The translations under genes were made by a program, and so were the position numbers. Source: Chryseobacterium sp. SORGH_AS_0447 (GTDB taxonomy: Bacteria > Bacteroidota > Bacteroidia > Flavobacteriales > Weeksellaceae). From it: a stretch of DNA of 64,000 nt. Location of the stretch: NCBI RefSeq assembly GCF_030818695.1, contig NZ_JAUTAR010000001.1, positions 2,660,501-2,724,500 on the forward strand, read 5' to 3'. Shown piece after piece: positions 34,460 to 43,269 of the stretch. Position 1 is the stretch's first letter. The number at the start of each line of letters is the position of its first letter. The notes below the pieces were generated by a model. The model saw nothing but the letters and a program-made list of their open reading frames with translations. It ran no database searches and was not told the origin of the DNA.

Positions 34460-35658
34460 TATAACATTTTTAAATTGTTCACTTCAAGTTCCGTAAGGAT
34501 TCTCCAGTGTCCTCTTTTGATGTTCTTCTTCGTTAATCCTGCAAACATTACCCTGTCCAGCGCTTCTACTTCATAACCTAAACGCTGGAAGATTCTTCTG
34601 ATTACCCGGTTCCAGCCGATATGGATCTCGATGCCCACTTCGTTCTTCGGCTTGCCTTCGATAAATGAAATCTGATCGACCACCGCTACTCCTTCATCCA
34701 GACGGATTCCCTCTGCAATCAGCTTCATGTCTTCGTGCGTTAATTTTTTATCCAAGGTTACATGATAGATTTTCTTTGCATCGAAAGACGGATGCGTAAG
34801 CTTCTTCGTCATGTGTCCATCATTCGTTAAAAGAATAACACCGGTTGTAGAACGGTCTAGCCTTCCCACCGGAAACAATCGATAGGGTGAAGCGTTAGCC
34901 ACTAAATCCATTACCGTTTTTCTTGCCTTATCGTCTTTGGTAGTAGAAATATAGCCTTTCGGTTTATTCAATAGAACGTATACCGGTTTTTCAGGCGTGA
35001 TGTTCTGTCCGTCGAAAACCACTTTATCCGTTTTCTGAACCTGATATCCCATTTCGGTTACCACTTTCCCGTTTACTTCTACAAGGCCTTGGGTGATCAG
35101 CTCATCAGCTTCTCTCCTGCTGCAGATTCCTGAGTTGGCAATATATTTATTCAGACGTACTGTATCTTTATGAACGTCTTTATCAATTTTGTTCAGTCTT
35201 CTTTTCTGTACAAAAGATTTTGCTTTATCCTGTCTGTCGTCGCCGTCAGGAGAAGGCCTTTTTCCGTATTTCAGGCTGCCTCTTTCATACTTGTCACGGG
35301 TATCGAAACTTTTTCCCCCTCTTTTGGGAGCCGGTTTTCCGAATGTTTTTTTACCTTCCCCTTCGGTGGTAATATAAGGCTCTCTTTCGGTTTTGGAATA
35401 TTTCTTATCCATCCGGGCCTGATAGCTGGTATCTTTTCTTCCGGAATCGGAACTTTCCGAACTTCTTTCAAAAGGTTTCTTTTCGAATCTTGTATTGGAA
35501 CCCTTATGATCAGAATTTCTCTCTCCTGCTTTAGGGAAGGATTTTTTAAAAGGTTTAGAACCGGAATTTCCGGATCTGGAAGCGCGAGAATCATCAGAAT
35601 TATTTCTTGTTGAAGTTCTTGGTCTTTTGGGTTTTCCTGAATTATTGTCTCTGCTCAT
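34459..35658 (-). CDS. RsuA/RluB-family pseudouridine synthase with long disordered N-terminus
   Basis: From ATG 35658 the protein is 399 aa. The first ~165 residues are Lys/Arg/Ser-rich with repeats such as SDSGRKDTSY, then an S4 RNA-binding domain begins (VRLNKYIANSGICSRREADE), followed by the catalytic domain with GRLDRSTTGVILLTNDG, whose Asp is the family nucleophile, and a C-terminal RIFQRLGYEVEALDRV. Members modify one uridine in rRNA; RluB is the nearest type. The basic arm is much longer than in E. coli RluB, as in related flavobacteria. A longer in-frame start at 35694 is less likely. Confidence 0.88.
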   Translation of the reverse strand: MSRDNNSGKPKRPRTSTRNNSDDSRASRSGNSGSKPFKKSFPKAGERNSDHKGSNTRFEKKPFERSSESSDSGRKDTSYQARMDKKYSKTEREPYITTEGEGKKTFGKPAPKRGGKSFDTRDKYERGSLKYGKRPSPDGDDRQDKAKSFVQKRRLNKIDKDVHKDTVRLNKYIANSGICSRREADELITQGLVEVNGKVVTEMGYQVQKTDKVVFDGQNITPEKPVYVLLNKPKGYISTTKDDKARKTVMDLVANASPYRLFPVGRLDRSTTGVILLTNDGHMTKKLTHPSFDAKKIYHVTLDKKLTHEDMKLIAEGIRLDEGVAVVDQISFIEGKPKNEVGIEIHIGWNRVIRRIFQRLGYEVEALDRVMFAGLTKKNIKRGHWRILTELEVNNLKML

Positions 35659-35715
35659 TCTAAAATATTTTTGCAAAGATAGTACATTTAGCAACGAGTT
35701 AAAAATTAAGAATCA

Positions 35716-35723
35716 TAACTTTG
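35716..35723 (+). promoter_or_regulatory. -7 box upstream of aroB
   Basis: TAACTTTG matches TAnnTTTG, 39 nt before the aroB ATG at 35763. Confidence 0.5.
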
Positions 35724-35762
35724 CTATATAGTTTCACAATTAACCCTACAGAAAAACTGAAA

Positions 35763-36809
35763 ATGATAACATTATTAAACGATAATTTTTCCCAGCTGAA
35801 CGACCTCCTTCATGAAAAATCGTTCAGTAAGATTTTTATCCTGGTTGATGAAAATACTCATGAATACTGTCTCCCGGTCCTCCTGGGAAATATGGAAACG
35901 GATCTTGGCTTTGAAATCTTGGAGATCGAGGCCGGTGAGGAGATGAAGAATATACAGACGGCTAACCAGCTGTGGGAAATCTTGACGGAAATGCAGGCGG
36001 ACCGGAAAGCTTTGGTGATTAATCTTGGCGGCGGTGTTATTACGGATATGGGAGGTTTTGTGGCATCTACTTATAAAAGAGGGATTCAGTTTATCAATAT
36101 ACCCACTACCCTTCTTTCCATGTGCGATGCGTCGATTGGCGGAAAAACAGGGATCGACCTGATGCATTATAAGAATATGGTGGGTACCTTCACTTTTCCG
36201 GAAAAGATTTTCGTTTATTCTAAATTCCTGGAGACCCTGCCTTTTAAAGAACTCAGAAGCGGGTTTGCCGAAATGCTGAAGCATGGGCTGATTGCCGACC
36301 GGATACATTGGGAAAACCTCACGCAGATCACCAAACCGGATGCTGAAAGCGTTGTTCCTCATATTGAAACATCCATGAATATTAAGCAGGAAGTAGTCAA
36401 TAAAGATTTCCAGGAGAAAAACATCCGGAAGACGCTGAATTTTGGCCATACCATTGGCCATGCTGTTGAAAGCCTGTGCCTGCAACAGGGAAATCCTGTA
36501 CTACACGGTGAAGCGGTAGCCATGGGAATGATTGCCGAAACATATCTGGCTCATCTGGAAGAACTGATTTCGGAGGAAGATTGCAGGATCGTTATCGAAA
36601 ATATACAGAAGTACTACCCTTACCTTGATATCAGCGATTTTAAGGATGAAGATATTTTTGCCCTTCTATGGAACGACAAAAAAAATACGGACCGTAATAT
36701 TAATTTCTCCCTGATCTCAGGAATTGGGACCTGTGTATTTGATCATCAGTGCAGTGAAAAAAACATCGTAAAAGCATTGGAATTTTACAGAAAACTTATG
36801 GATGTTTAG
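35763..36809 (+). CDS. aroB: 3-dehydroquinate synthase
   Basis: The 348-aa protein is the NAD- and metal-dependent second enzyme of the shikimate pathway, making 3-dehydroquinate from DAHP. It shows NLGGGVITDMGGFVASTYKRG (the NAD-binding glycine loop), PTTLLSMCDASIGGKTGID, GFAEMLKHGLI and the metal ligand histidines in LNFGHTIGHAVE and LHGEAVAMG. Start is ATG 35763 at MITLLNDNFSQ; a longer frame from 35721 lacks support. The gene lies alone, divergent from the pseudouridine synthase. Confidence 0.95.
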   Translation: MITLLNDNFSQLNDLLHEKSFSKIFILVDENTHEYCLPVLLGNMETDLGFEILEIEAGEEMKNIQTANQLWEILTEMQADRKALVINLGGGVITDMGGFVASTYKRGIQFINIPTTLLSMCDASIGGKTGIDLMHYKNMVGTFTFPEKIFVYSKFLETLPFKELRSGFAEMLKHGLIADRIHWENLTQITKPDAESVVPHIETSMNIKQEVVNKDFQEKNIRKTLNFGHTIGHAVESLCLQQGNPVLHGEAVAMGMIAETYLAHLEELISEEDCRIVIENIQKYYPYLDISDFKDEDIFALLWNDKKNTDRNINFSLISGIGTCVFDHQCSEKNIVKALEFYRKLMDV

Positions 36810-37093
36810 AAAATTTTAAGAGCTTAAAATCCTATTTTTCATACTTTTTCAGTAAAATTTTCAATTTAGATCATTTCTAAACAGTTCGGTTAAATTAAAG
36901 TATATTTATTTGTATTTCAGGGTATTACATATTAAACTAAGGTATGTGTCTACTTTTCAATTTAATGACTTTAATCATACTTTTTCTTTTTGGCAAGCAA
37001 TTTGAAAGATCCCTTCCGTCAATTCAAAATACAGAGTTGGTAGTAGTAAAATTTAGAATTAGAAAAATAGTAAAAATTAAAAAAATTAAAGTT

Positions 37094-37735
37094 ATGAAAA
37101 AGTTAATCTTAGGAATGGCACTTGCAGCAGGTTCAATGGCATTTGCACAGAATACGACAGGAATGTCTTCATCAGCTAGCCCCGTACAATTCGGTATTAA
37201 AGGTGGTATGAACGTATCTTCTTTATCTAAAGATGCTTCACTAGAGGATCAAGGTTCAAAAATTGGTTTTAATGCAGGTGTATTTGCAACTATTCCTGTA
37301 GCAACATCTTTTAATATTCAACCTGAAGTTTTATATACTCAATATGGAGATAAATATGATCAAGTTGTACTAGGAAATAGATACTCAAGATCAAGACATT
37401 TAGATTATATTGCTGTTCCAGTAATGTTCCAATATAATTTCGTACCTAATTTTTATGTTGAGGCAGGACCAGAATTTGGTTTCTTAGTAAGTGCTAAAAA
37501 CAAGGTTAAGAATGAGACAAATAATGATACTTTAACTGAGACAGGAAATTACAAAGATGATTTAAATACTTTCAACTTTGGTTTAGGTATTGGTGCTGGT
37601 TATTATTTCACAGATAATATCGGAATCACTGCAAGATATGTAGCTGGTCTAAGTGACATTGCTAAAGACAGACCAAATGGATCTGATGCTACACGTAACA
37701 ACGTATTCCAAGTTGGTTTAGCTTTCAAATTCTAA
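37094..37735 (+). CDS. outer membrane beta-barrel protein (OMP_b-brl_2 type), paralog 1
   Basis: From ATG 37094 the 213-aa protein has a signal peptide MKKLILGMALAAGSMAFAQN and then alternating hydrophobic strands typical of a small barrel: FGIKGGMNVSSLSKD, NAGVFATIPVATSFNIQPEV, DYIAVPVMFQYNF, FYVEAGPEFGFLVS, FGLGIGAGYYFTDNIGITAR and a terminal VFQVGLAFKF ending in Phe. These are the PorT/OMP_b-brl_2 repeats. It is the first of three tandem paralogs. Codon choice looks more AT-rich than the other two, as if it is older or of other origin. Its terminator is at 37773. Confidence 0.87.
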   Translation: MKKLILGMALAAGSMAFAQNTTGMSSSASPVQFGIKGGMNVSSLSKDASLEDQGSKIGFNAGVFATIPVATSFNIQPEVLYTQYGDKYDQVVLGNRYSRSRHLDYIAVPVMFQYNFVPNFYVEAGPEFGFLVSAKNKVKNETNNDTLTETGNYKDDLNTFNFGLGIGAGYYFTDNIGITARYVAGLSDIAKDRPNGSDATRNNVFQVGLAFKF

Positions 37736-37772
37736 GAAGCTGAAAATTTAGAAAACAATTTTGATTTCAATA

Positions 37773-37813
37773 AAAGCTCAGCTTCAGCGTTTGAAGCTGA
37801 GCTTTATTTTTTA
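37773..37813 (+). terminator. terminator after barrel paralog 1
   Basis: AAAGCTCAGCTTCA pairs perfectly with TGAAGCTGAGCTTT (14 bp), followed by ATTTTTTATT. Confidence 0.88.
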
Positions 37814-37985
37814 TTCTCTCTTTCTTAATTAAATCCCATGCTTAGCATATAAGTAATAGCGGATTATCTCAATTCTATTCCAATATATTTTCACTGTGGG
37901 CTTTAATGGCAAGCATTTTGTAAAATAATTCATGCCTGTTTGAATTATCAGGCAATCAACAATAGTAAAATTTAAATGTAAAATT

Positions 37986-38708
37986 ATGAAGAAGTTATTT
38001 TTAGGAATGGCAGTAGCTGCTGCGTCTATGGTATTTGCACAGGAAGTTAAACCGGCGCCAGCTCCAATTCCTCCAATGAAGGTGAAAGAACCTGTAAGAT
38101 TCGGTATTAAGGGTGCTGCAACGGCGGCACAGTTCAGCGAACAGCAGCTTACAGCCAAAAACCAGAAAATCGGATTTAATGCAGGTGTTTTCGTAAACGT
38201 ACCGTTATCTGAAAAATTTGCCTTACAGCCTGAAGTTTTGTACAACCAGATGGGTGCAAAAAGTGTTGTAACGGATAATGAAGTGACCAGCGGAACAACA
38301 ACCGTAAGAACCAAAAGAGACTACAGCACCACGCTGAATTACATCTCTGTTCCTGTAATGCTTCAGATGAAGCCGGCAGATAATTTCTATGTGGAAGCCG
38401 GTCCGGAAGTAAGCTATTTTGTCGACGGAAAAAATAAAGGCGAACAGACCATTTCCACAACCACTTCGGGTACAACCACCACTCAAACCGTTTCCGCTTC
38501 GGAAAGTATCGATAAAGATGATATCAAAAAGTTCAATCTTGGTTTCGGTGTAGGTCTGGGTTATTACTTTACAAAAAACCTGGGAATCAATGCGAGATAC
38601 GTAAACAGCTTAACGCATATCTATGATAATTCTGATGCGGCTACCGATGCACAGAAAAACGTTAATACCAACAGGGTATTCCAATTAGGACTTAATTATA
38701 AATTCTAA
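37986..38708 (+). CDS. outer membrane beta-barrel protein (OMP_b-brl_2 type), paralog 2
   Basis: The 240-aa protein has signal peptide MKKLFLGMAVAAASMVFAQE, a proline-rich linker (VKPAPAPIPPMKVKEP), then the same strand pattern: FGIKGAATAAQFSE, NAGVFVNVPLSEKFALQPEV, YISVPVMLQMKP, FYVEAGPEVSYFV, FGVGLGYYFTKNLGINARYV and a final FQLGLNYKF. Two Thr-rich loops (TSGTTTVRTK and STTTSGTTTTQTVSAS) enlarge it compared with its neighbours. Function unknown; probably a surface protein of the outer membrane. It has its own terminator. Confidence 0.88.
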   Translation: MKKLFLGMAVAAASMVFAQEVKPAPAPIPPMKVKEPVRFGIKGAATAAQFSEQQLTAKNQKIGFNAGVFVNVPLSEKFALQPEVLYNQMGAKSVVTDNEVTSGTTTVRTKRDYSTTLNYISVPVMLQMKPADNFYVEAGPEVSYFVDGKNKGEQTISTTTSGTTTTQTVSASESIDKDDIKKFNLGFGVGLGYYFTKNLGINARYVNSLTHIYDNSDAATDAQKNVNTNRVFQLGLNYKF

Positions 38709-38728
38709 ACAAATTTTAATTTCAATAG

Positions 38729-38770
38729 AAAGGTCAGGTTTCATGATGGAGCCTGACTTTTTGATTTTTT
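38729..38770 (+). terminator. terminator after barrel paralog 2
   Basis: AAAGGTCAGG pairs with CCTGACTTT around a 13-base loop, followed by TTGATTTTTT. Confidence 0.78.
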
Positions 38771-38830
38771 ACGATGCTTACTATTTTTCTTAAATTGCAG
38801 GACTTTATAATAAACTTTAAAATAATAACT

Positions 38831-39409
38831 ATGAAAAAACTTTTTTTGGGATTTGCCTTAGCGGCAGGTATATTATCTTTCGCTCAGGAACATGATGCTT
38901 CCTCTACCCTGCCTGTTAGATTCGGAATTAAAGCAGGACTAAACATGGCTACCATCAGTTCTGATGATGCAAGAGCTAAGGCAGGAATCTACGGAGGTGT
39001 ATTTGCCAATATTCCCGTAGCAAGTGCTTTCAGTTTACAGCCGGAAGTATTATATAGCGGAATGGGTGCAAAAAACAAGGACAATTCTAGTATAAGGCTA
39101 AATCTTGATAATATTTCAGTTCCTGTAATGATTCAGTATAACATTCTTCCTACATTGTATCTTGAAGCCGGTCCCCAATTCAGCTTTGCGATCAGCAAAA
39201 AGATCAAAGATGACACCGGATCTGTGGATGCAACAAGATTATACAAAGGATTTGACTTTGGTCTCGGATTAGGTGCCGGATATTATTTCGAACAGGGATT
39301 CGGCTTTACGGCACGGTATGTTGCCGGACTTACCAATATTATAGAAAACAATCAAAGTGATGCTGTAAGAACCAACGTTTTTCAGGTAGGAGTTGTTTAT
39401 AAATTCTAA
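38831..39409 (+). CDS. outer membrane beta-barrel protein (OMP_b-brl_2 type), paralog 3
   Basis: From ATG 38831 the 192-aa protein starts MKKLFLGFALAAGILSFAQE (signal peptide) and has the barrel strands FGIKAGLNMATISSD, GVFANIPVASAFSLQPEVLY, NISVPVMIQYNIL, LYLEAGPQFSFAI, FGLGLGAGYYFEQGFGFTAR and terminal FQVGVVYKF. It is the shortest of the three tandem copies. Upstream in-frame codons back to 38774 are unlikely to be used. Convergent with purF across a shared terminator. Confidence 0.88.
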   Translation: MKKLFLGFALAAGILSFAQEHDASSTLPVRFGIKAGLNMATISSDDARAKAGIYGGVFANIPVASAFSLQPEVLYSGMGAKNKDNSSIRLNLDNISVPVMIQYNILPTLYLEAGPQFSFAISKKIKDDTGSVDATRLYKGFDFGLGLGAGYYFEQGFGFTARYVAGLTNIIENNQSDAVRTNVFQVGVVYKF

Positions 39410-39426
39410 TCTGATTTTGATTATAT

Positions 39427-39460
39427 AAAAAAACCGGATTTCAATGAAACCCGGTTTTTG
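39427..39460. terminator. bidirectional terminator between the barrel genes and purF
   Basis: AAAAAACCGG pairs with CCGGTTTTTG, with an inner TTTC/GAAA stem around a three-base loop; T-runs exist on both strands. Confidence 0.82.
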
Positions 39461-39480
39461 TTTTATTTAAACTAAAAATT

Positions 39481-40980
39481 TTAATTAAATAATTCAATCT
39501 CTTCTCCTTTTTCTACAGGATATTGTTCGGTAAAGCATCCGAAGCAGTGGTTGGCAGAACCTAAAATTTCCTTCAGGTTTTCTACGCTCAGGAATTCAAG
39601 AGAATCTACTCCCAGGTAATCTCTCAGCTGCTCAGTAGACATATTTGCAGAAATAAGATCATCTTTGGAAGGTGTATCAATTCCAAGATAACAAGGCGCA
39701 ATGATCGGAGGAGATACACTTCTGAAGTGGATTTCTTTTACACCCGCATCTTTCAGAATCTTCACCAGCCTTTTGGAAGTTGTTCCCCTTACGATGGAAT
39801 CATCGATAATGACTACTCTTTTATCTTTAATTTCTGAAATAATCGGATTCAGTTTCAGGTTTACTACCCTTTCTCTCATTTCCTGGGTAGGAACAATAAA
39901 GCTTCTTCCGATGTACCGGTTCTTGATCAAAACAGGACGGAAAGGAATGCCTGATGCTTTCGCAAATCCGATAGCAGCCGGAACTCCTGAATCAGGAACA
40001 CCGATTACCACATCTGCTTCTACCGGAGCCTGATGCCAGATCTTTTCCCCTGATTTTTCCCTGATCTCGTAAACGTTGATGTTTTCCAGAGAAGAATCGG
40101 GTCTAGCGAAATAGATGTACTCAAAAGAACAGATTCTCTGCTTTCCTTTTTCTTCGTCCACCATATACGAATTAAGTTTACCCGGCTCATTTTCATTGGT
40201 ATAAATGATTTCGCCCGGTAAAATATCACGTACATATTGTGCACCCACCGCATCCAAAGCTACGGATTCAGAAGCAACAACGTAAGAATTTTCATTGATG
40301 GCTCCGAGAACCAAAGGACGGATTCCGTTGAAATCCCTGAAAGCGAAGAATTTATTTCTCGTCATTCCCACGACGGAATAAGCTCCTTCAATTTTGTCCA
40401 TTGTAGCTTTAATCGCTCCACGAAGGCCAAGATCAAGATTTTTCTGGATCAGTCTCAAAATTACCTCAGAATCCGAAGTGGCTCTGAAAACAACTCCTTC
40501 TGCTTCCAGTTCTGCTTTCAGCTCTTTGGCATTGGTAAGATTACCGTTATGCGCGATGGAAAGGATAATCTGGTCGTATTCGTTTTTGGCGAAGAACGGC
40601 TGAAAATTATATTTCTTTTTGTCTCCTGCTGTCGTATAACGTGTGTGTCCGATCGCAGAATTTCCCATAAAAGTTTCCGGATCCGGGATCTCTTTATAAA
40701 CATCCAAAACCAGCCCTTCATCTTTCATGTTGGTGATTTTTCCGTTCTTTAAAACAGAAATACCGCACGCTTCCTGGCCTCTGTGCTGTAAAGCAAAAAG
40801 CCCGAACTGCGAAAGGGAAAACGTATCCAGATCATCATCAGAATACATTCCGAAGATCCCGCACTCTTCGTTCGGGGCATCCAGTCTCTCCTCTTCCTGC
40901 GTTCTGAAAAGATTTCGTCCGTAGGTCTGGGTTTCAAATTGTTTTAAATATTCACTTTTATGAATGTCTAAACTTTTCAT
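39481..40980 (-). CDS. purF: amidophosphoribosyltransferase PurF
   Basis: The 499-aa protein catalyses the first step of purine synthesis, using PRPP and glutamine. The N-terminal Ntn glutaminase nucleophile is Cys40 in NEECGIFGMYSDDD, after a ~39-residue leader that would be removed. The PRPP motif is VVIIDDSIVRGTTSKRL near residue 365. Cysteines in the C-terminal half (CSFEYIYFARPDS, NHCFGCF) could hold the 4Fe-4S cluster seen in one PurF class. A stop/start gap of 97 bp separates it from purC, the next minus-strand gene. Confidence 0.95.
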   Translation of the reverse strand: MKSLDIHKSEYLKQFETQTYGRNLFRTQEEERLDAPNEECGIFGMYSDDDLDTFSLSQFGLFALQHRGQEACGISVLKNGKITNMKDEGLVLDVYKEIPDPETFMGNSAIGHTRYTTAGDKKKYNFQPFFAKNEYDQIILSIAHNGNLTNAKELKAELEAEGVVFRATSDSEVILRLIQKNLDLGLRGAIKATMDKIEGAYSVVGMTRNKFFAFRDFNGIRPLVLGAINENSYVVASESVALDAVGAQYVRDILPGEIIYTNENEPGKLNSYMVDEEKGKQRICSFEYIYFARPDSSLENINVYEIREKSGEKIWHQAPVEADVVIGVPDSGVPAAIGFAKASGIPFRPVLIKNRYIGRSFIVPTQEMRERVVNLKLNPIISEIKDKRVVIIDDSIVRGTTSKRLVKILKDAGVKEIHFRSVSPPIIAPCYLGIDTPSKDDLISANMSTEQLRDYLGVDSLEFLSVENLKEILGSANHCFGCFTEQYPVEKGEEIELFN

Positions 40981-41077
40981 TCTATTTTTTCTAATCTAGA
41001 TTTTATGTTGACAGATATATATTAGATGCAGAATGTAATATTATGTTAAATCCTGCATCCGTTAATCTGTACTTTAT

Positions 41078-41797
41078 TTACTTGCCAAGAACAGCTTTCA
41101 ATCGGTTGTGGATTTCCACATAAGCTTCGGTAACTTCACCAAGATCTCTTCTGAATCTGTCTTTATCCAGTTTCTTCATGGTGTCTTTGTCCCAAAGTCT
41201 GCACGTATCCGGAGAGATTTCGTCTGCAAGGATGATCTCGCCGTCTGCCGTTTTTCCAAGTTCGATTTTGAAATCTACAAGGATGATGTTCATCTTATCG
41301 AAAAGGTCGATCAGGATTTCGTTGATGTCTGAAGTTAATTCATACATTTCGTCAAGCTCCTCATAAGTAGCCGCTCCTAAGAATACAGCGTGGTGATCGT
41401 TGATCAACGGATCTCCCAACTCATCTTTTTTGTAGCAGATATCGAAGATTGTAACCGGAGATTTAATTCCTTCTTCTACGCCTAATCTCTGAGCCATGCT
41501 TCCTGCGGAATAGTTTCTTACCACCATTTCCAAAGGAATGATCGATACTTTTTTTACCAATTGCTCTCTTTCGTCCAGTTGTTTAATGAAATGAGTCTTA
41601 ATCCCTTTTTCATTTAAATATTCAAAAATAAGAGAGGTGATGGCATTGTTCATTTCTCCTTTAAGATCTACAGATCCTCTCTTCTGAGCATTAAATGCGG
41701 TAGCGTCGTCTTTGAAACGTACCACTACTTCGTTAGGATTATCGGTAGCAAATACCTGTTTTGCCTTACCTTCGTACAACATTTCTTTCTTTTCCAT
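41078..41797 (-). CDS. purC: SAICAR synthetase PurC
   Basis: The 239-aa enzyme joins aspartate to CAIR in purine synthesis. It starts [20 protein letters not shown] (the ATP-binding loop) and shows the two family signatures: [19 protein letters not shown] near residue 93 and [20 protein letters not shown] near 175, with the metal-binding [12 protein letters not shown]. Length is normal for the bacterial type. It is on the same strand as purF, upstream of it, so the two purine genes may be co-transcribed. Confidence 0.95.
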   Translation of the reverse strand: MEKKEMLYEGKAKQVFATDNPNEVVVRFKDDATAFNAQKRGSVDLKGEMNNAITSLIFEYLNEKGIKTHFIKQLDEREQLVKKVSIIPLEMVVRNYSAGSMAQRLGVEEGIKSPVTIFDICYKKDELGDPLINDHHAVFLGAATYEELDEMYELTSDINEILIDLFDKMNIILVDFKIELGKTADGEIILADEISPDTCRLWDKDTMKKLDKDRFRRDLGEVTEAYVEIHNRLKAVLGK

Positions 41798-41828
41798 TTT
41801 CTGAAATTACTTTTTAGTTAGATTTATA

Positions 41829-42524
41829 TTACTTAATTAAAATTCCCGTTAGAACCGCCATTCCGAAACTCAGTAAAGTCCCGATCAGCACGTATTCTGT
41901 TAATTTCCTTTGTTTTGCCTGTGCCAGGTCGCTGAACCTGAATACAGATTTTGCCGCCACCATGAAACCTACCCCTTCCCAATGGTTTACTATAATAAAT
42001 GTGAAAACCAATAAACGCTCAAGAATCCCTATATATTTTCCGGCACTCGATAAAGATTCGGTCTGTATATTACCTGCCGTTTCCGGAACAGGCGTCCAGG
42101 ATGATAATAAGATCCTGATGAAAACCGAAGCCGGCATCGTTAGAAACACAGCACCTGCGACTATTTTCAGGAGTTCTTTATTTTTTAAAAATTCAAAATT
42201 AAATTCGTTCAGATAAAAAGAAATTCCGGCAATCACCAGGACATGCAGTGCCTGATCGATGAAAAACCAGTTTCTTTTATTTTTAACCGTCTGAAAACTC
42301 AGTTTGGCAGCATCAATGATCAGATGTGAAACCCCAACAGTTAATGCGATCCACCAAAGCTCTGTATTCCATAAGAAAATAAAGCTTAAAACAGTATGAA
42401 TCAGCGCGTGAATATACAAATAGCCGCTTTTCAGCTTTCTGCTCTCTTTCTCTGCAACCCATGAATCCGGCTGAAGAATAAAATCTCCCAATAAATGTGC
42501 GAATATGAGTTGAATAAAAATCAT
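41829..42524 (-). CDS. DUF3307 domain-containing membrane protein
   Basis: The 231-aa protein starts with the DUF3307 signature IFIQLIFAHLLGDFILQPDSW and has about six membrane segments. A conserved His-rich stretch, YLYIHALIHTVLSF, and SHLIIDAAKL follow, typical of the family. Function is unknown. It lies 2 bp after the stop of the SatD/HTH gene on the same strand, a pairing I believe is common in Bacteroidota, so the two are probably an operon under the operators described upstream. Confidence 0.87.
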   Translation of the reverse strand: MIFIQLIFAHLLGDFILQPDSWVAEKESRKLKSGYLYIHALIHTVLSFIFLWNTELWWIALTVGVSHLIIDAAKLSFQTVKNKRNWFFIDQALHVLVIAGISFYLNEFNFEFLKNKELLKIVAGAVFLTMPASVFIRILLSSWTPVPETAGNIQTESLSSAGKYIGILERLLVFTFIIVNHWEGVGFMVAAKSVFRFSDLAQAKQRKLTEYVLIGTLLSFGMAVLTGILIK

Positions 42525-42526
42525 GC

Positions 42527-43132
42527 TTAGAGTTCGGAGATTTTTTTTCTGAAATACTGGTTGGTTTCCACAATCAGTTCATAATTTGCCCGTTTCAGCC
42601 GCTGGCTTACCGACGATTGTGAGATCGCAAATTTTTTCGCAAGATCTTCCTGCGTGATGTCTTTATTCATGATCATTTCATGGATAATCTCGGCCGTAGC
42701 TACCGTCCAGCTGTCGAAATCTTTGGAAGACCATTTCAGCAGAATATTCAGATCACGGTCTACAGAACCGTTGGAAGTTTTGATGGAAACGGTGTGCCCG
42801 TCATTCTTCAGATCGTTCAGCAATCTTCCGGAATGCACGTACGCCGTTCCGTTGGACTCGGTAATTTTTCCGGACGAAAAATTTTCTTCGCCGATACCGA
42901 TGGCCATGCGCACATCTAAATTTTCCTGACTTCTGATTAATGATTTTATAGCTAAGAACCGCCAGAACACGTCATCGATATTACATTTAAACTGAAACTC
43001 ATCTCCCCTGTAGATTTCCCATGTTTCGGGAGCGCTCCCCCAATTGTCGAGAAGATTTTTAAGTCTGGTAATCCAAACCTCTGTTTCCGCGTGTTGTGAA
43101 TTTATAATATCTCCGGTAATGACCGCTATCAT
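42527..43132 (-). CDS. SatD family protein with C-terminal HTH
   Basis: The 201-aa protein opens MIAVITGDIINSQ, the SatD family start (a nucleotidyl-cyclase-like fold), contains EIYRGDEFQFKC and VRMAIGIGEE, and ends in a helix-turn-helix, DITQEDLAKKFAISQSSVSQ then RLKRANYELI. The name comes from streptococcal SatD, linked to acid tolerance; the biochemical function is unknown. The HTH suggests it binds DNA and may repress itself: two TATAAG-N8-CTTATA palindromes lie just upstream and one overlaps the promoter box TATATTTG, which is only 4 nt before the ATG (leaderless). Confidence 0.85.
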   Translation of the reverse strand: MIAVITGDIINSQHAETEVWITRLKNLLDNWGSAPETWEIYRGDEFQFKCNIDDVFWRFLAIKSLIRSQENLDVRMAIGIGEENFSSGKITESNGTAYVHSGRLLNDLKNDGHTVSIKTSNGSVDRDLNILLKWSSKDFDSWTVATAEIIHEMIMNKDITQEDLAKKFAISQSSVSQRLKRANYELIVETNQYFRKKISEL

Positions 43133-43136
43133 TTTG

Positions 43137-43189
43137 CAAATATAAGCATAATTACTTATAAATAAAAAATATAAGCAGATGTACTTATA
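43137..43189 (-). promoter_or_regulatory. satD promoter with two TATAAG-N8-CTTATA operators
   Basis: On the minus strand the -7 box TATATTTG (43137-43144) overlaps a palindrome TATAAG-N8-CTTATA (43141-43160). A second copy lies at 43170-43189, exactly 29 bp away and within the terminator hairpin of the previous gene. The two have the same arms and spacing but different N8. Confidence 0.6.
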
Positions 43190-43219
43190 GATATTGAATA
43201 TCGGTACATCTGCTTATAT
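43161..43219 (-). terminator. terminator of the endonuclease gene
   Basis: On the minus strand ATATAAGCAGATGTAC (43204-43219) pairs perfectly with GTACATCTGCTTATAT (43169-43184), 16 bp, followed by TTTTTATTT. The inner loop GATATTCAATATC can pair further. Confidence 0.85.
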
Positions 43220-43269
43220 CGATTGAGTGATAAACAGCTGATTATGAGCTGTAAAAATTGTATCTAAGA

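Noticed and set aside
40237..40752. 171-codon plus-strand frame opposite purF
   Set aside because: Entirely within a well-supported purF gene with full motifs; no homologous features.
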